From Diphasiastrum complanatum (taxonomy: Eukaryota > Streptophyta > Lycopodiopsida > Lycopodiales > Lycopodiaceae): 64,000 bases of DNA. The notes beneath the pieces were generated by a model. The model was not told the DNA's origin, did not search any database, and saw nothing but the letters and a program-made list of their open reading frames with translations. The stretch is taken from assembly GCA_029204225.1 (NCBI GenBank), contig CM055102.1, forward strand, positions 977,863-1,041,862. The letters are read 5' to 3'. The position numbers were made by a program, and so were the translations under genes. Shown here piece after piece: positions 43,589 through 55,407 of the stretch (within the stretch, counting starts at the first letter, position 1; the number at the start of each line of letters is the position of its first letter).

Positions 43589-44654
43589 AAAGTCAAAGAT
43601 TGTAGATATAGATACTTTTTTATTGACACGAGTGTTAATTTAGATGATTGTTTTGATTTTGATCCTGTTCGAAATAGGGCTACTTTTATAGGCCCTAGAA
43701 CACCCACTACTCTTTTTCCTTCTGATAAATCTTTGATCACTTTGCCTACTTATAATATAGATAATAATTCCTTTTTGACAATATCAGATATATCGGATCT
43801 TTTTTACTTCACTGAAGCTGAGACTCTTTGCATTTTGAGCAAAGAGCTTAATGAATTTTCGAATATAATTGATTTTGATGTTGATGATCTTCTCCCTGGT
43901 GTTGACAATGTATATTATGATACGTTTTATTCAGGGAAAGATTGCTTGAAAATGGTTGTGGAGGAAATGTGCAACAAAGAAGATGATCTACCTTCTGAGG
44001 AGGAGTTTCTTAGAATCCAAAGTCAACTTGGTTTTCCACAGCCAACTGTCCATTCACAAACAGTATTGACATCAAAAGGTGGACATACTATTGATGGAGA
44101 GACAGTAATCAGAGAAGACAAAGCCGAATGCGTAAGTTTTTGTCTCTTATCAAGTACTAGTAGATTTGTTATGTCATATTCTATATTGGAGCTTACTTTG
44201 TTTTTTTTCATTTCAGAAAACAATTTTCCTTGATGATTTCGCAATTTGTCGAGGAGGGCAGAGATGTTCTGCGGGAGAATTTTCAAGAGATCATGCACTC
44301 GGGCACTATCTCAAGTCCTTCAAGAATAATGAGATAAGTGTTGCCCATTCAAAGTTTCATCAACATGGTAAAACTATGATTATGGCAATCAAGGCACTGT
44401 CTCATTTTCTTGGAGGACATAATTGTAATAAGGTGCATAAAATAATTTTTGTAAAGAAAACTATTGCGTTTAAAATTTTAGGATATGGACTAGTGAATTT
44501 CATGCTCAGATCATCTCATTTTGCAGTGTGTGCTGCTTATGTTGATCTGAGTAAGCATGAAAACTATGAGCTATTGGATCCATACGAAAGAAGAAAATTG
44601 TTGCATGATTCTAAGTTGCAACTTTCAATGGAAAAAATATTGGAAGCAGATTAG
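43589..44654 (+). CDS. Unrecognised two-exon gene, 5' end missing
   Basis: Exon a is open from 43589 (after a TGA) to 44131, about 181 codons, acidic (FDVDDLLPGVDN, KEDDLPSEEEFLRIQ). A GT-AG intron of 85 bp follows: donor GC|GTAAGTTT at 44132, T-rich acceptor TTTCAG ending at 44216, phase 0. Exon b (44217-44654, 145 codons) reads KTIFLDDFAICRGGQRCSAG to SMEKILEAD-stop. No ATG is near the exon a start, so the true 5' part was lost or lies in an exon removed at the G2 junction. I recognise no domain. It is tail-to-tail with the minus gene, the stops being about 60 bp apart. It could be the second gene of the same transposon, or a host gene fragment. Confidence 0.5.
44132..44216 (+). other. Predicted 85-bp intron
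   Basis: GTAAGT donor, an eight-T run within a pyrimidine-rich acceptor tract, and CAG end. Removing it joins two long open frames in phase 0. The unspliced frame hits a stop at 44231-44233. Confidence 0.6.
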
Positions 44655-46378
44655 ATACTACTGAATTGTACTTTGTAAATATTTTTATTTAATATACAAA
44701 ATTTTATTGTGTGTCTATAGCCTACTGGCTTGTATAAATTTGCATGCTTTTTGAAATTTTTTATAATCCGTCGATTTTGTATTATGACGAATTTGGATTC
44801 TTCTGTAAAACCATTGGAAAAGTTGCAGTATATAGCCGTTTTTTGTGCTAGTCCCGCCATGTTGTGTACTTTTATGAAATGCTGCTCTTGCTTGCCAATG
44901 AGATTTTTCCATTCCTTGCGATGATCATATGCTAATACTTCCACTATTTCTTGCAAAGAATGTCGAATGATGTCGTAATATGTGCTGCATGTCATAAAAA
45001 CATAATCTAAATCAGTACCAAAAGTATCTAATTTAATTGCACATATTTGTCTAACGTAGTATAAAATCAAAATCTTACCATATAATGTGTTATATGATCA
45101 ATATCCCATGCACTTTGAACTGCATCCACAAATTCATTGGTTGTTTTCTGTATCATTTGAACATCATTATTTGAAAATTTATCTTTTCTCAAGTATTTCA
45201 CCATGTTGTCTAACTTTTTCCAAACTTCTACTTTGTGTATACGAGTAGAACCTTCTTCTTCGAAATCTTGAGTTGATGCAATAATTTCTTTTCAAGCCGT
45301 GTATTGAACCTTAGATTGTTTGCCATAATAATTTGATAAAAATCTTCGAGCTTTAGATCCTCCAAGCTCGGCTTGCATGGAATATTTCCTGTTGTACCTG
45401 ATAACTTGTCATCTTTTTTATTTTAACGTGACCTTTATGTGAGCTTGCTTTGGACAACACATCCTCTAATCTGGAAATAGCTTCCTTCGCAGAGGCCTCT
45501 GGCTCGAAATTCCATGCAAACAAGATGTGAAGATATATTATTTTTTCTATAATATGCACCTCCGCATGCAATGTATAGATATGAACATTGCGTAGAGAAA
45601 TCGGTAGTACAGGTTTCCAATTAGGATCTTCTCGATCTCTTGATATTCCTGTACTCCTTGTCATGTCTTTTGCTGTTTTCATGCAGTACAAACAAGGATG
45701 TTTAGAGTTAGCGCCATGAGATACATTGAACATACATTTTAATGTCTTTAGATCTCCTGCTAAATGCCATTCAATGTTGAAAGTGCCAATTCCAGGAATA
45801 TTGAGTGGAACTCTCTCCATGTGAATTTTTATGGTGGCAGGATATGATGTTCTACTAAATATCCATGAGAGAATGTTATGGTCTTCTTTCAGCACCTATA
45901 AGAGAATACAAAAACGTGATTAGCCTCATAATATTACCACAGAGAAGATTTTAGATATGAAATCCATATTCAAATGATTATCCCTATTTATTATGCGAAG
46001 GAACTGCTATACCTGAAATGCTGCCAACCATCAGATATCATTTTCTAATTGAACACTGAAATTGAGGCCTTCTGAGTCTTCTAAATTTGAAAGTGCTCCA
46101 TTCACAATTGTGAGATTGACTCTTTCCATTTTTCGTCCTTTTATAATATTAGACTCATCTAACTTGAGAACAACTATCAACTTGTTGTTGACATTCTCAT
46201 TTGTAATACCGTAAAAGTTTATGATGAATGTTAATAACTGATTAATGTCAATAAATAAATTGTTGGATTTGTTATATGCTAGACTTTCTCCTTTCGAGCA
46301 ATACACTTCATTGATATGAGATGGATTACCAACTATTATCATTATTCTTAGTCTGATCTTTCTATTTGAATAAGTATT
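44650..46378 (-). pseudogene. Unrecognised transposase-like gene, 3-4 exons, decayed
   Basis: Exon 1 (46378 or 46342 to 46013) contains LIVVLKLDESNIIKGRKM and ERVNLTIVNGAL, with an in-frame TGA near its end. A 117-bp GT-AG intron (46012-45896) joins it in phase 0 to exon 2 (45895 to about 45420). Exon 2 contains IEWHLAGDLKTLKCMFNVSH and HPCLYCMKTAKDM. Coding then continues through frame breaks (SKARRFLSNYYGKQSKVQYT; VEVWKKLDNMVKYLRKDKF). A further likely intron is 45078-44985 (GTAAGA...TGCAG). The last part reads MEKSHWQARAAFHKSTQHGG and LFQWFYRRIQIRHN. The 'LD.. / GD.K.L / CLYC' layout recalls transposon-encoded proteins of animals and fungi; this is from memory, unverified. The two Asp residues could be part of a DDE site. 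Confidence 0.45.
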
Positions 46379-48959
46379 CAGAAATGCAACAATTTCTAAA
46401 TTGTTTGCCTCTACTCAGAAATACTACCTCAAATTCCAAAGATATACTAAGCTATAAATCTTCCAAATGGATTGATCTTTCCCAAATAAAAGTTCATCAT
46501 CTTCATATAATCCAAATTACATGAACCACTGGGTGAATCAGCACTTTATTTTTGAGATCAAATCCAAAAGCTAAAGAAATCCATTTTAATTATAGTCTAA
46601 ACTTATCCACAATTGCTTGCAGAAAATATTGCTTCTTGGTACAAATATTCTTAGAATATCCAAATATTCTAAATACCACAATTCAATCAAAATCTCTAGG
46701 AGATCCATCAAGTCTCAGACGACCATAACCCTGCAGTTACTCTAATGAGTTAATAGCCCCATTTCTAGCACCATATTCCAGAAATTAGCAACTACTTGTA
46801 TCTTAATAGATTTATCTATCTCCTATAAATTTGGAGATATAGACTAAACTTTGTACACAAGCACTTATAAGCTACAATCTGTAGCATAATACCATCCACT
46901 AAGGTAAGTAAATCTCCTCATAAGCAAAAAAACAATTACCTAATGGGAAATGTTGGTGAGATCCATAGAACTTCAATAAAAACTGGAGCAAAGATTAGAA
47001 ATTGTACACTCATAATAACTAAGTATATGTTTATAATTCATCAATCACAAATAATTAGATTCTTATAATTCATCAATCATAATTCATTGGAATCTAATCC
47101 CGTATTTAATCTTTAAGGAACACTAGAGTGTAAGTCAAACTAACTCAGCTGAATTGCAAAAATTCAGTTTACCATTCTTGGAATCATTAGGATCCGGTAT
47201 CCAATTGAGCTCTCGGGGATACTATTACTAATGAATCAAGTCTATTCCTCAACTGAGAAATACTCACCCAATAATTCTGTTTATCCTATGCACACAATTT
47301 CTTGATGAATCCAAATGATTCATAAATCATGTGTCTTACAAGTGATACACACAAAACAAACAGTTTCTGGTGAATTCTTTTCACATTGTCTGTTTTACCA
47401 ATTAATTTCCTCAGGATTAAACAAACTACTCAAGTTAATTGCCCATGATTTAGAGATCTTAAATGTCCAGGTGCAGCTCTTGATTGTACTAGTACAACAC
47501 CACATTTAGATCCATATCCAAATCACTCTTAAGTTAATCTATAGATCTATCAGAACAGATCTGTTGACTCTGCAAGTAATTGTCAAAACACAATACTTGA
47601 TCATATGTCTATGTTTAACAACTAGGTTAAGTGCACAAGATAACTTTAATAACTAGGAATACATAGTAGATCCAAACAAGATTAATCGTGCACATATGAG
47701 AGAAATCTCACTATGACCTAGTACATAAACATATATGTCATTATCTGGTAGATTCCTCTAAAATCTGCATATGTTGGTCACATATCTCACCGAGAATCTT
47801 GTAACTCAGCTACAAAAGAACTCTATTTCTCATGAGTAAGTAATATATCTGGGAAATCTCTGAAGTAAATAATTCCACATCACAAGTTTTCCAACCATCA
47901 TACCAACAAAATTTCTTCAGCCAATCAACCTACTTCAGATCTTAGTATACAAACCAAGATTAGGCTGACTTATACAGACATCTTTGGACATAAGGTTAAG
48001 ATTAAAGCTTTATTCCATCTGATCTAATCAGCAACCACCACTATCCATAATCATGAATATCTAATACCTCAAAACCTCCAAAACTCCTCTAGTTCCAGAA
48101 TATTCAAAACAATCACTAGAGATTTCCTCTATTCTCACTGGATAGTTCCACCACTGTGCACATACTAGATTCCACAAAAGAAATCTATGCAATTGGGTGA
48201 TCCCATGAAAGTCTTATTCCTATCATTTTTTTCTCTCCCTTTTAAAAGAAATTATGTAATTTCGATTAAAAAGTTTCCAGGAGACAATGTAAAAGATATC
48301 AAAAATTCAAAAAAGGCAGTAATGAGTATCCAATACTATTACAAACTGGCCTTTTTTCTCAAAATCATAAAATATCTTATCTCGAGTGATAGAAACATCA
48401 CTCTCAATAATCGACTATCAAATAGAGATAATCATTTGGGCTCAGGAAGTCTGAATACCACTTAATTAGTTGAAAACATGATTCTAAGCTATATTCACAA
48501 AACTGAAATGGAAGCATAAATTCATATAACTTTAACAGTCCTACAGAACCTAGTTCTACACTAGAAGGAATTATATGAATCTCAATGCATTGTCCAGTAT
48601 TTAAGAAATTTCTCAAAAGTAGAGGTTTAAATTTAAAGAGAAATAGCTTTTAAGGGCTTCCGATTTAAAATTTATGAGAGACCATTTAGGGATCCAGATC
48701 TATATCTCATAACCTCTCCAAATACCCTGAACAAGTTTACCAATGATTTCAACTGTTAGCTTTACTAATAATGTAAAAACTAAACACTGGTCTACATACA
48801 TTCTCGCACAAGAATTTCTCTTTGAAATTACTGATGTCCCATACCAACAATTTTCTCTCCAAGAAAGTTCTTTGCTTTTAGATCTGCTCATCAGAAAATC
48901 AAAACGATTATTTGACCATCCTATATCCAACATAGGATCCGATCTTTTACCATTTCCAA
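46379..48959. other. No recognisable gene; AT-rich old sequence
   Basis: Short open frames (47315-47509, 48187-48465, 48404-48616, 48700-48933 and 48743-48997) have no known domain and overlap on opposite strands. The right part may be the decayed continuation of the gypsy RT scrap at about 49 kb. I see no LTR end or primer site here. Confidence 0.35.
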
Positions 48960-49130
48960 AAAAATACCTCCTACCATTTAATTCTCTATTTCCTTAAGCT
49001 TTTCACTATAGATGACAATATCATCTAAGAATACCACTAGGCATTGACCTCGATATGGACGAGAAACCTCGTTCATAAACAAGTAAAATAACCCAAGTGT
49101 ATTCATCAGAAACCAAAAGGAACCATTAAG
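48960..49130 (-). pseudogene. Gypsy reverse transcriptase scrap
   Basis: Minus-strand translation gives SRPYRGQCLVVFLDDIVIYS followed by EKLKEIEN, the RT palm with the FLDD catalytic pair, preceded by FMNEV. Stops surround it. It differs from the G1/G2 family. Confidence 0.65.
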
Positions 49131-51473
49131 AATTCAAACCAACTGAGCTATAAGCAATATATATCCAATATTCTATTCCTTCAAGAAGATCATTAACCGC
49201 ACTATCCAATAATCCAGAAATTTTAAAAACTCCTGTAAATGCTAGGTTGCATCCCTTTTGACTACACTAGCTTAAGTATTACTTCGTTAAAGTTGCTTGA
49301 ACCTAATGGAAAATCCATAAAATTTGGATCCGGATTCTCTTTTACGATATTCAATACACTTATTTTTTTTATTGAATATAGAGCTACCTTTAAATTTATG
49401 ACCCTTATTCCATTTATTCACTTTAACAAGTATCTCAAAAGCTTTAGTTTGCCCACTCCTAAAGATTAAAATCATTTAGGATAAGCCTATCGGTGCTTCA
49501 CCGGGTCCAAAAGGAAGAACCATAACCACCATTTAACTCAATTTACTAGGAGTATCAATACTCTGGAGTTAAGTGGTTAAATAGCATAGTACCATGGAAT
49601 CAAATCCCTTTATTGGGTACATGTCTGAGAACCGTACCACTTCCATCGTTTTGTCAAGATCGGTTAGAATGATTCAGACCGATTATTATAGCTTGATATA
49701 AAAACAACGCTACCAAAGTCCCACAAAAAAAAACTGGCTTATAGGTAACTATCAAGGTAACCCACCAAAGCCTAAAGTCAAGTTGACAAGTCTTAAACAT
49801 GCATATTGTCTCGAGAGAATAAAAAACTAATTTCTTCTACCAAAACCAGGAAGCAATATCCAAAAACCAAGGTTATAGCTTTGACAACCGAGCACCAAGG
49901 AACTGAAATTCCTCTTTTGGGTGCTAGTAACTTAAATTTTCCGAGTTGATTTCGCATCCACTTTTGGAACCAACTTTAAAGTTACCCAATATCAAGCCCT
50001 TAGAAACCTTGGTGACATGCAACAAACATTGGTGCAGACACTCATTCAATGTTGTCGTACCACATAACCCAATATAACTTTAACATTCAAAAACCTCCAT
50101 TCACAAATGGAAAAACCATAGGTCCACAAAATGCTCATATGCCCTCAATCAAAACCCTAATAGGTTTTGCTTTAGGAAAGGAAAAGCCTCTTCCAACCAC
50201 AGCCGCCAGCAATGAGGCTTTACAAAACGAGAGGGAGAGAGAGCTTTTCACTAAGCAAGAGCAGAAGAGATTTTGGAAAGGTACAAAGCATGAGGCTCGT
50301 TCCTCACGATCTCTTTAACAACTAGTCTGCAAAGCATGCAAAACAAGCTCACTCGCTCTAGCTTCCAGATACAAATCAAATCTGCAACTCAGTGCAGACT
50401 GACGCCATTGTTGGGAAAGCGTCCTCTGATGTCCAAACATCTCCTCAAAGGTCTGCCATCGCTGCCACTCCGGGTAGCACCTGCTCACACAGCCCTCTTA
50501 TGAGTCTGCCCCGCTAAGAACCGTTTACCACATGCTGCACTCCTAGCCACAATCTTTTTCCATGCTTCAGTCACACCAAAGGGGGCGAAGATAGCATTGC
50601 TTATGCTGCTGGAAAACAGTTTCCAGATGCACCTACACATCCCAATCCCCTGCAACAGAGTGTGACTTTGCTGTACATGAAGATCCACATGGAAGGAAAA
50701 AAAAGATGAGCAGCAGTTTAAAGTAGCAGTCCACGGTTCTGGAAGACAAGAGTTCAATAGCTGATCCGTGAGCCTGAGCAGTAGTCCAAGAATGGTTTCA
50801 TAGGGGTTCTATTGCATATTCATTTAAACTGCTCCAAACAATTATGCTTCACTAACCATTTAGCATCAATAAAATTGTTTCTACAGGGAGCTGTTTAAAT
50901 CCAAACATATGCAGTTCTACAACCACTTACTACTTGCTTCCTGTTGCAATTTAGCAAAACTAAATAACATCATATCCGATTTCTGTCCATCAATATGCAT
51001 ACTAACAGGAGGATCAAAAAAGCTTTAACTCCTCACATGCAACTGCTAGAATCCAATATCATTACTTTCAGTTCATTCTACAAGCCAAATTGATTCAAAT
51101 TCAATCCATCAATGAATAAAAGGTTACCTAACCAGATTTCAGTCAATTGGAACTCATGCATATTATTCAGCCAAGCAGAATTGCTATAAAGCAAGCAGCC
51201 AAGATCCAACAAAGCAGATTCATAAGAGCAATGGGAAGATTCTCAAGAAATAGGGAATTATTAATGAATTTAAATTGATTCTCAGCATCTTTAACAAAAT
51301 CACACATGTAGAAGTGCACTCTACCATATTCCAAAAGTATACTTCAAACCGGAATTAGTGAATCCAATTCCCTTGAGAAAATAACACTCCAATCGGGATG
51401 TAAATCCAAGCACTCACAACTTCCAATCCGGTGTAAGCTTGTCTCCATCCCATCCAAAACTGCATCTTAGCCG
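49131..51473. other. No certain gene; probable decayed gypsy internal region
   Basis: This lies between an RT scrap and a minus-strand primer site at 51474, so it is probably the gag-protease part of one old minus-strand element. I could not read gag or protease motifs. Frames at 50049-50318 (plus) and 50485-50757 (minus) have no recognised domain. Confidence 0.35.
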
Positions 51474-51487
51474 GGCTTTGATACCAA
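51474..51487 (-). other. Minus-strand tRNA-Met-type primer-binding site
   Basis: On the minus strand this reads TTGGTATCAAAGC, next to the TGTAAAGACC end at 51488. It points left and implies an element with its 5' LTR at 51488 onwards. Confidence 0.6.
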
Positions 51488-51794
51488 TGTAAAGACCACT
51501 AGGGATAACCCCTAAGATGAGGATAGGAATAGTACAACAAGAGAGACTATGGAGCAAAACCACCCAACCAAACCTAGATCCCTCTTGGAGTTCCCTCCTG
51601 GATCTAGCCCCCAAGCCATGCCCTGTGATAGCAAGAGGAGAAGAGCTCAACTGGTAACCTAGACCAAAATCGTCGACGGGATAATCTCTACCTCAATATA
51701 TAGAGAGTAGAATCATGTGCATGAACCCATGCACTCCCCATGCATGTCAACTATAAATAGGTCAGCAGCCGTGACAAAACGTAGTTTCGTAGCA
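51488..51794. repeat. 307-bp TG..CA segment with primer sites on both sides
   Basis: The segment starts TGTAAAGACC and ends GTAGCA. A minus-strand primer site abuts its left end and a plus-strand primer site abuts its right end. TATA box CTATAAATAG (51761-51770) fits plus-strand transcription. It may be two partial LTRs of different elements joined, since one LTR cannot have primer sites on both sides. Confidence 0.5.
51761..51770 (+). promoter_or_regulatory. Candidate TATA box
   Basis: CTATAAATAG lies 25 bp before the LTR end and the plus-strand primer site. The position would leave almost no U5, which is unusual. Confidence 0.4.
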
Positions 51795-51806
51795 TGGTAT
51801 CAAAGC
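51795..51806 (+). other. Primer-binding site of copia element C8
   Basis: TGGTATCAAAGC follows the CA end at 51794, one base different from the canonical TGGTATCAGAGC. Confidence 0.7.
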
Positions 51807-51824
51807 AGGTTCATTAGCTTACAA

Positions 51825-52830
51825 TATGGCTACTACAATTCAAACAAGGATCATCATCAATCTTGCTGGAGAAAAAACCATCGCGTATGGAAGTTCAAGA
51901 TAAAGACACTTCTAAAAGGTGAGGGGATATGGTCAGAATGGGTAAGGAAAGATGAATGTGCAATGGCAATCATCGTATCCTTCATAAATGAAGACATTCT
52001 CATGCAGATTGAAGATTGTCAAAGTAGTCGTGAAGCGTGGTAAAAGCTAAAACAAAAGTATGAAGTGAGGACAGTTGCATCAGTCATGCATCTCAACAAT
52101 CAGTTGTAGAGCTTGCAATGGGATGGAAATGAGCTGGATCAACATGTAGAGAAGATCAAGACAATCTTCGCACAACTCTCTGCATTTTGACAAGAGCATC
52201 AGGTCCCAGCACCCCATAAGCTGATGTACTTCATGAAATCACTACCCCCATCTTATCAGCCACTGAGAATGCTCATCTTAAGTTTACCTGAGATGACATT
52301 CGAAAGAGCATTCAATCTCGTAGCAAACGAAAGATTGATGAGAGATGAAGGAGAAACAAATGGTGACCAGGAAGAGACAAGCCCAATATTGATAAGACCC
52401 ATTGAAGTCTTCAACGAAGGGTGATAACAACCTTAAAGTTCTACCTGTGATCACTGCCACAAGTTGGGACATACAACAGATAAATGTTGGTTTAATCCGA
52501 CTATACCTTGCGTTCATTGCAATAAAAAGAGGGCATTCAGCATACGATTGCTGGTTTAATCCCAAAGGAAAGCACAAAGGAGAAAAGACACATGTAACAT
52601 AATCATCCAAATATGGTGACAAGAATGACAATGCAGTCACAACTGTCAATGAAGAGTCCACCACTTACACACAACATGACTATGACATAATAATGGATTC
52701 AAGAGCCACATCTCATATCATCTGCAACAAGAATGTTCTAATGAACTACAAAGCACTGGACAACACAAGAACAATGATACTGGGGGAATCTATTATGACC
52801 ATATTCAGCTAAGGACATGGAATAGTCCTA
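51825..52830 (+). pseudogene. Decayed copia gag-protease (C8)
   Basis: The ATG at 51825 (MATTIQTRIIINLAGE) starts gag. Frame changes and stops follow. Readable parts are VWKFKIKTLLKGEGIWSEW, LMYFMKSLPPSYQPLRMLIL and TFERAFNLVANERLMRDEGE. A CCHC knuckle follows (CDHCHKLGHTTDKC, about 52450-52490), then a second Cys/His group. Protease-like sequence IIMDSRATSHIICN near 52690 has Arg replacing the Gly of the D-S-G motif. Integrase and RT are absent. Confidence 0.75.
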
Positions 52831-53675
52831 ATATGGTAGACCGGCCCTCCAGTGTTCAAGATTATTGGTCACGCCTAGATTTTATTTCACATCGAGGCCT
52901 GTTATTGACTAATGATTTTGAGAGGACCCAGACACTCTAATTGAGACATATGGAGTAGTGCATGTACGTTTGACGGATATAGGCAGGAGGAATGCATGAA
53001 GAGTTGTGTGATGTGCGAAATTGCATAAACTAGACAAATGTAGACAATGCAACAATCAATCATGTACATACAACGCAAAAACACTACTAGAAGGACATAA
53101 TATCTTTTGTATTTTCTTTATCTCAAAGTGAGTCGACAGTGCATCACCAAGTAGCAGCCTGACGCTCCTCTTACAACTCTATCTATTTCTATCCTCTTTT
53201 TGTCTCTTGTCACTTCTATCTTTTGATTTCTGTTCTACACTTATATTCCATTAAACGGGAATTACAAGACAACTTAACTGGTCATTACAAGAGAGATTTA
53301 TACTAAACTATCAGTTAACTACATGTCTCTTCTTGTAATGTTGCCTACGGTTGAGCATGACATTTTGGTGTGTTGTATTTCAAATTCAATAATTCTAATT
53401 ACTTGTCACTTCGCTGCTTGACAGTTCGTTTGTCTATAGTTCGATAGACACTCAAACTATCGATTGTTCGTCGGTTGTGCCGAAAAGGTTGGTTGAGTTC
53501 ACCATTTCCAACAATTGGTAATCTGCCACTTCGAAGTGCTTTCTAAAGGCTTTTGAAAAACTCCTCTTGGAGTTTCCAATAACATTTCAATCATTCACCT
53601 CTACTATTGCTTTCTCCACTTGGCATTCATCTTTGATAAATAATCATCTATATTCAACAAGTTAGCAGTCCCTGA
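52831..53675. other. No recognisable gene
   Basis: AT-rich sequence with no long open frame and no repeat I could match. It follows the truncated copia gag and precedes a gypsy-type primer site. Confidence 0.35.
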
Positions 53676-53692
53676 CAACGACGCCAAAAATA
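53676..53692 (-). other. Possible gypsy-type primer-binding site
   Basis: On the minus strand this reads TGGCGTCGTTGTCAGGG, resembling the TGGCGCCGTTGCCAGGG sites of G1/G2 with two differences. The adjoining sequence does not show a clear CA LTR end, so the element is uncertain. Confidence 0.4.
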
Positions 53693-54899
53693 AGCATATG
53701 GCATGGTATACTTATTATAAAAAGTATAAAAATGTAGCATAAAAGGTTGCCGAATCCCAAAGGAACAGCTACTTGGTGGGATTATAGATGATTTTGTGGT
53801 ATTCATTGTTATGAGTATTTAATTTGGTTGTTGACAGACATTTAGCAAAATTGGCGCCCAGTATCACCAGTTAAAATGTGATTGTACATATTATAGCCAA
53901 AAGATAGTTGATCTAGACAATTCTCATATTGAACATAGTTCACTAAGACTTGGCAAGAACATCCGACTTATCAGCCAATCGATTTATCGAACTGTGCTCC
54001 TAATGAAGTTTGTTAGACAAGAACATACACTGTTTCATCATTAATTTCGACACAAAGATTTACACAAATGTCTTAGAACGACTTAGACGAGATCCGACAA
54101 TCAGTCCTCAAAAACCGACCATCGCTCATTCAAACAATCGATCGATCTCAAGTCTAAACTATCCGAGTATCCATAAGCAATCTATTTGCGATATCAATTT
54201 ACAACAACACAGTGGATCCTTTAAGATGTGTAAGTTCGAACATTTTGAAGTGTTAATGAAATAGTGATTCTGAATGTCATGATTGCAATTAAGTGCATGT
54301 CAATCGGTAAGTTCCAATACACGATTAATTTGAAGACAATTTTAGTATCAAATTTGTGGACATACAAAATTTGCACTTACCTCTCAATTTGAAAGCTTTT
54401 TATACCACCTAGCATATCAAAGGCTAGGTGGTATTAGAAAGATTGTCTAACCAGAGTTTGTAGGAAAAATAGTAATTATTCTTCCATAGAGAACACGATG
54501 CAAGTTTGAATAAATCAAACTAATATCAGTGTCTTCAATCGAGATTGTATCTGATCTATGTACTAATTGAACAGTATTAGTTTTGATTGAATATGCGTGC
54601 AAAACTTATATGCGGAAGTAAGAGACAACTTAAGACAATTTAGACAATAAGAAACTATTGATCAAAAATGAATTTCTATAACTCTGAATCTAATTCATCA
54701 ATATGCATCTCTTGTTGTCTTATCTCGTTGTTGTGTCTCTGATTGAGTGAGTGTAATACAACAAGTAGTGCACATGTATTTATATTGCTACAGGACAGGT
54801 CTTTTGGCCTTTAATTTACAGGTCTTTTGGCCCTTTATTGCTGTAACAGTAGATATCTAAATGTTTATGACAATTGATATTCAAATAGATGCTCTGTTT
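53693..54899. other. No recognisable gene; possible gypsy LTR remnant
   Basis: It follows the possible minus-strand primer site, so part may be LTR. It carries frequent 'ttcgaac', 'atcgat' and 'cgattt' words. The open frame 54010-54264 has no known domain. Confidence 0.3.
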
Positions 54900-54954
54900 C
54901 AAGGCTCGAGTAAAATTTGTTTGTGAATAATTTGCGACAGTTCATCTCTCTGTC

Positions 54955-55335
54955 TCAGCTTCATGTTTCGCGAATTGTTCGCGACACTTGTCTCTTCATG
55001 ACATGACAGATGACAATTCTTGAGCTTGAAGAAGAAATCTAGAATATTTCGCGAACTGTTTGTGATAGTTTCGCGACAGTTGAGCTTGAAGAACAGTCCA
55101 GAAGATTTCGCGAATTGTTTGCAACAATTTTGCGACATCTGAGGCTTGAACAAGAAACGAAATATTTTGTGACAAGATTCTATTTGCGAATCTTTCGAGC
55201 TTCAACAAGAAAGCCACGAGCTTCTACGAGAAACTGTTTCACGAATCTTTCACAAATCTTTCGAGATGACTACAAGATAATTTCGCGAAACCTTCACGAA
55301 TCTTTCGAGTTGGTCACGAATAGAAATGTTTCGAG
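54955..55335. repeat. Cluster of TTCGCGAA-type words
   Basis: TTCGCGAA or near variants (TTCGCGAC, TTTCGCGAATTG, TTCACGAATC, TTTCGAG) occur about a dozen times in 380 bp. They alternate with 'gagcttgaagaa' and 'caagaaa' words. The pattern is irregular, not a clean tandem array. Open frames on both strands are by-products. Confidence 0.6.
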
Positions 55336-55407
55336 TTCTCGTTTGTTTCTTTCTCATCCTTTGTCAAGTAAACTATGCACTTTGTTAGTAGAATCAAGAT
55401 TGTCTGA

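Noticed and set aside
44433-44526. A second possible intron in the plus gene (GTGCAT...TTTTGCAG)
   Set aside because: Its length, 94 bp, is not a multiple of three; splicing would bring an early stop (TGA) while the unspliced frame stays open to 44654.
50485-50757. 90-codon minus-strand frame as a pentatricopeptide-type host gene
   Set aside because: Only a faint resemblance, no repeat of the 35-residue motif; not supported.
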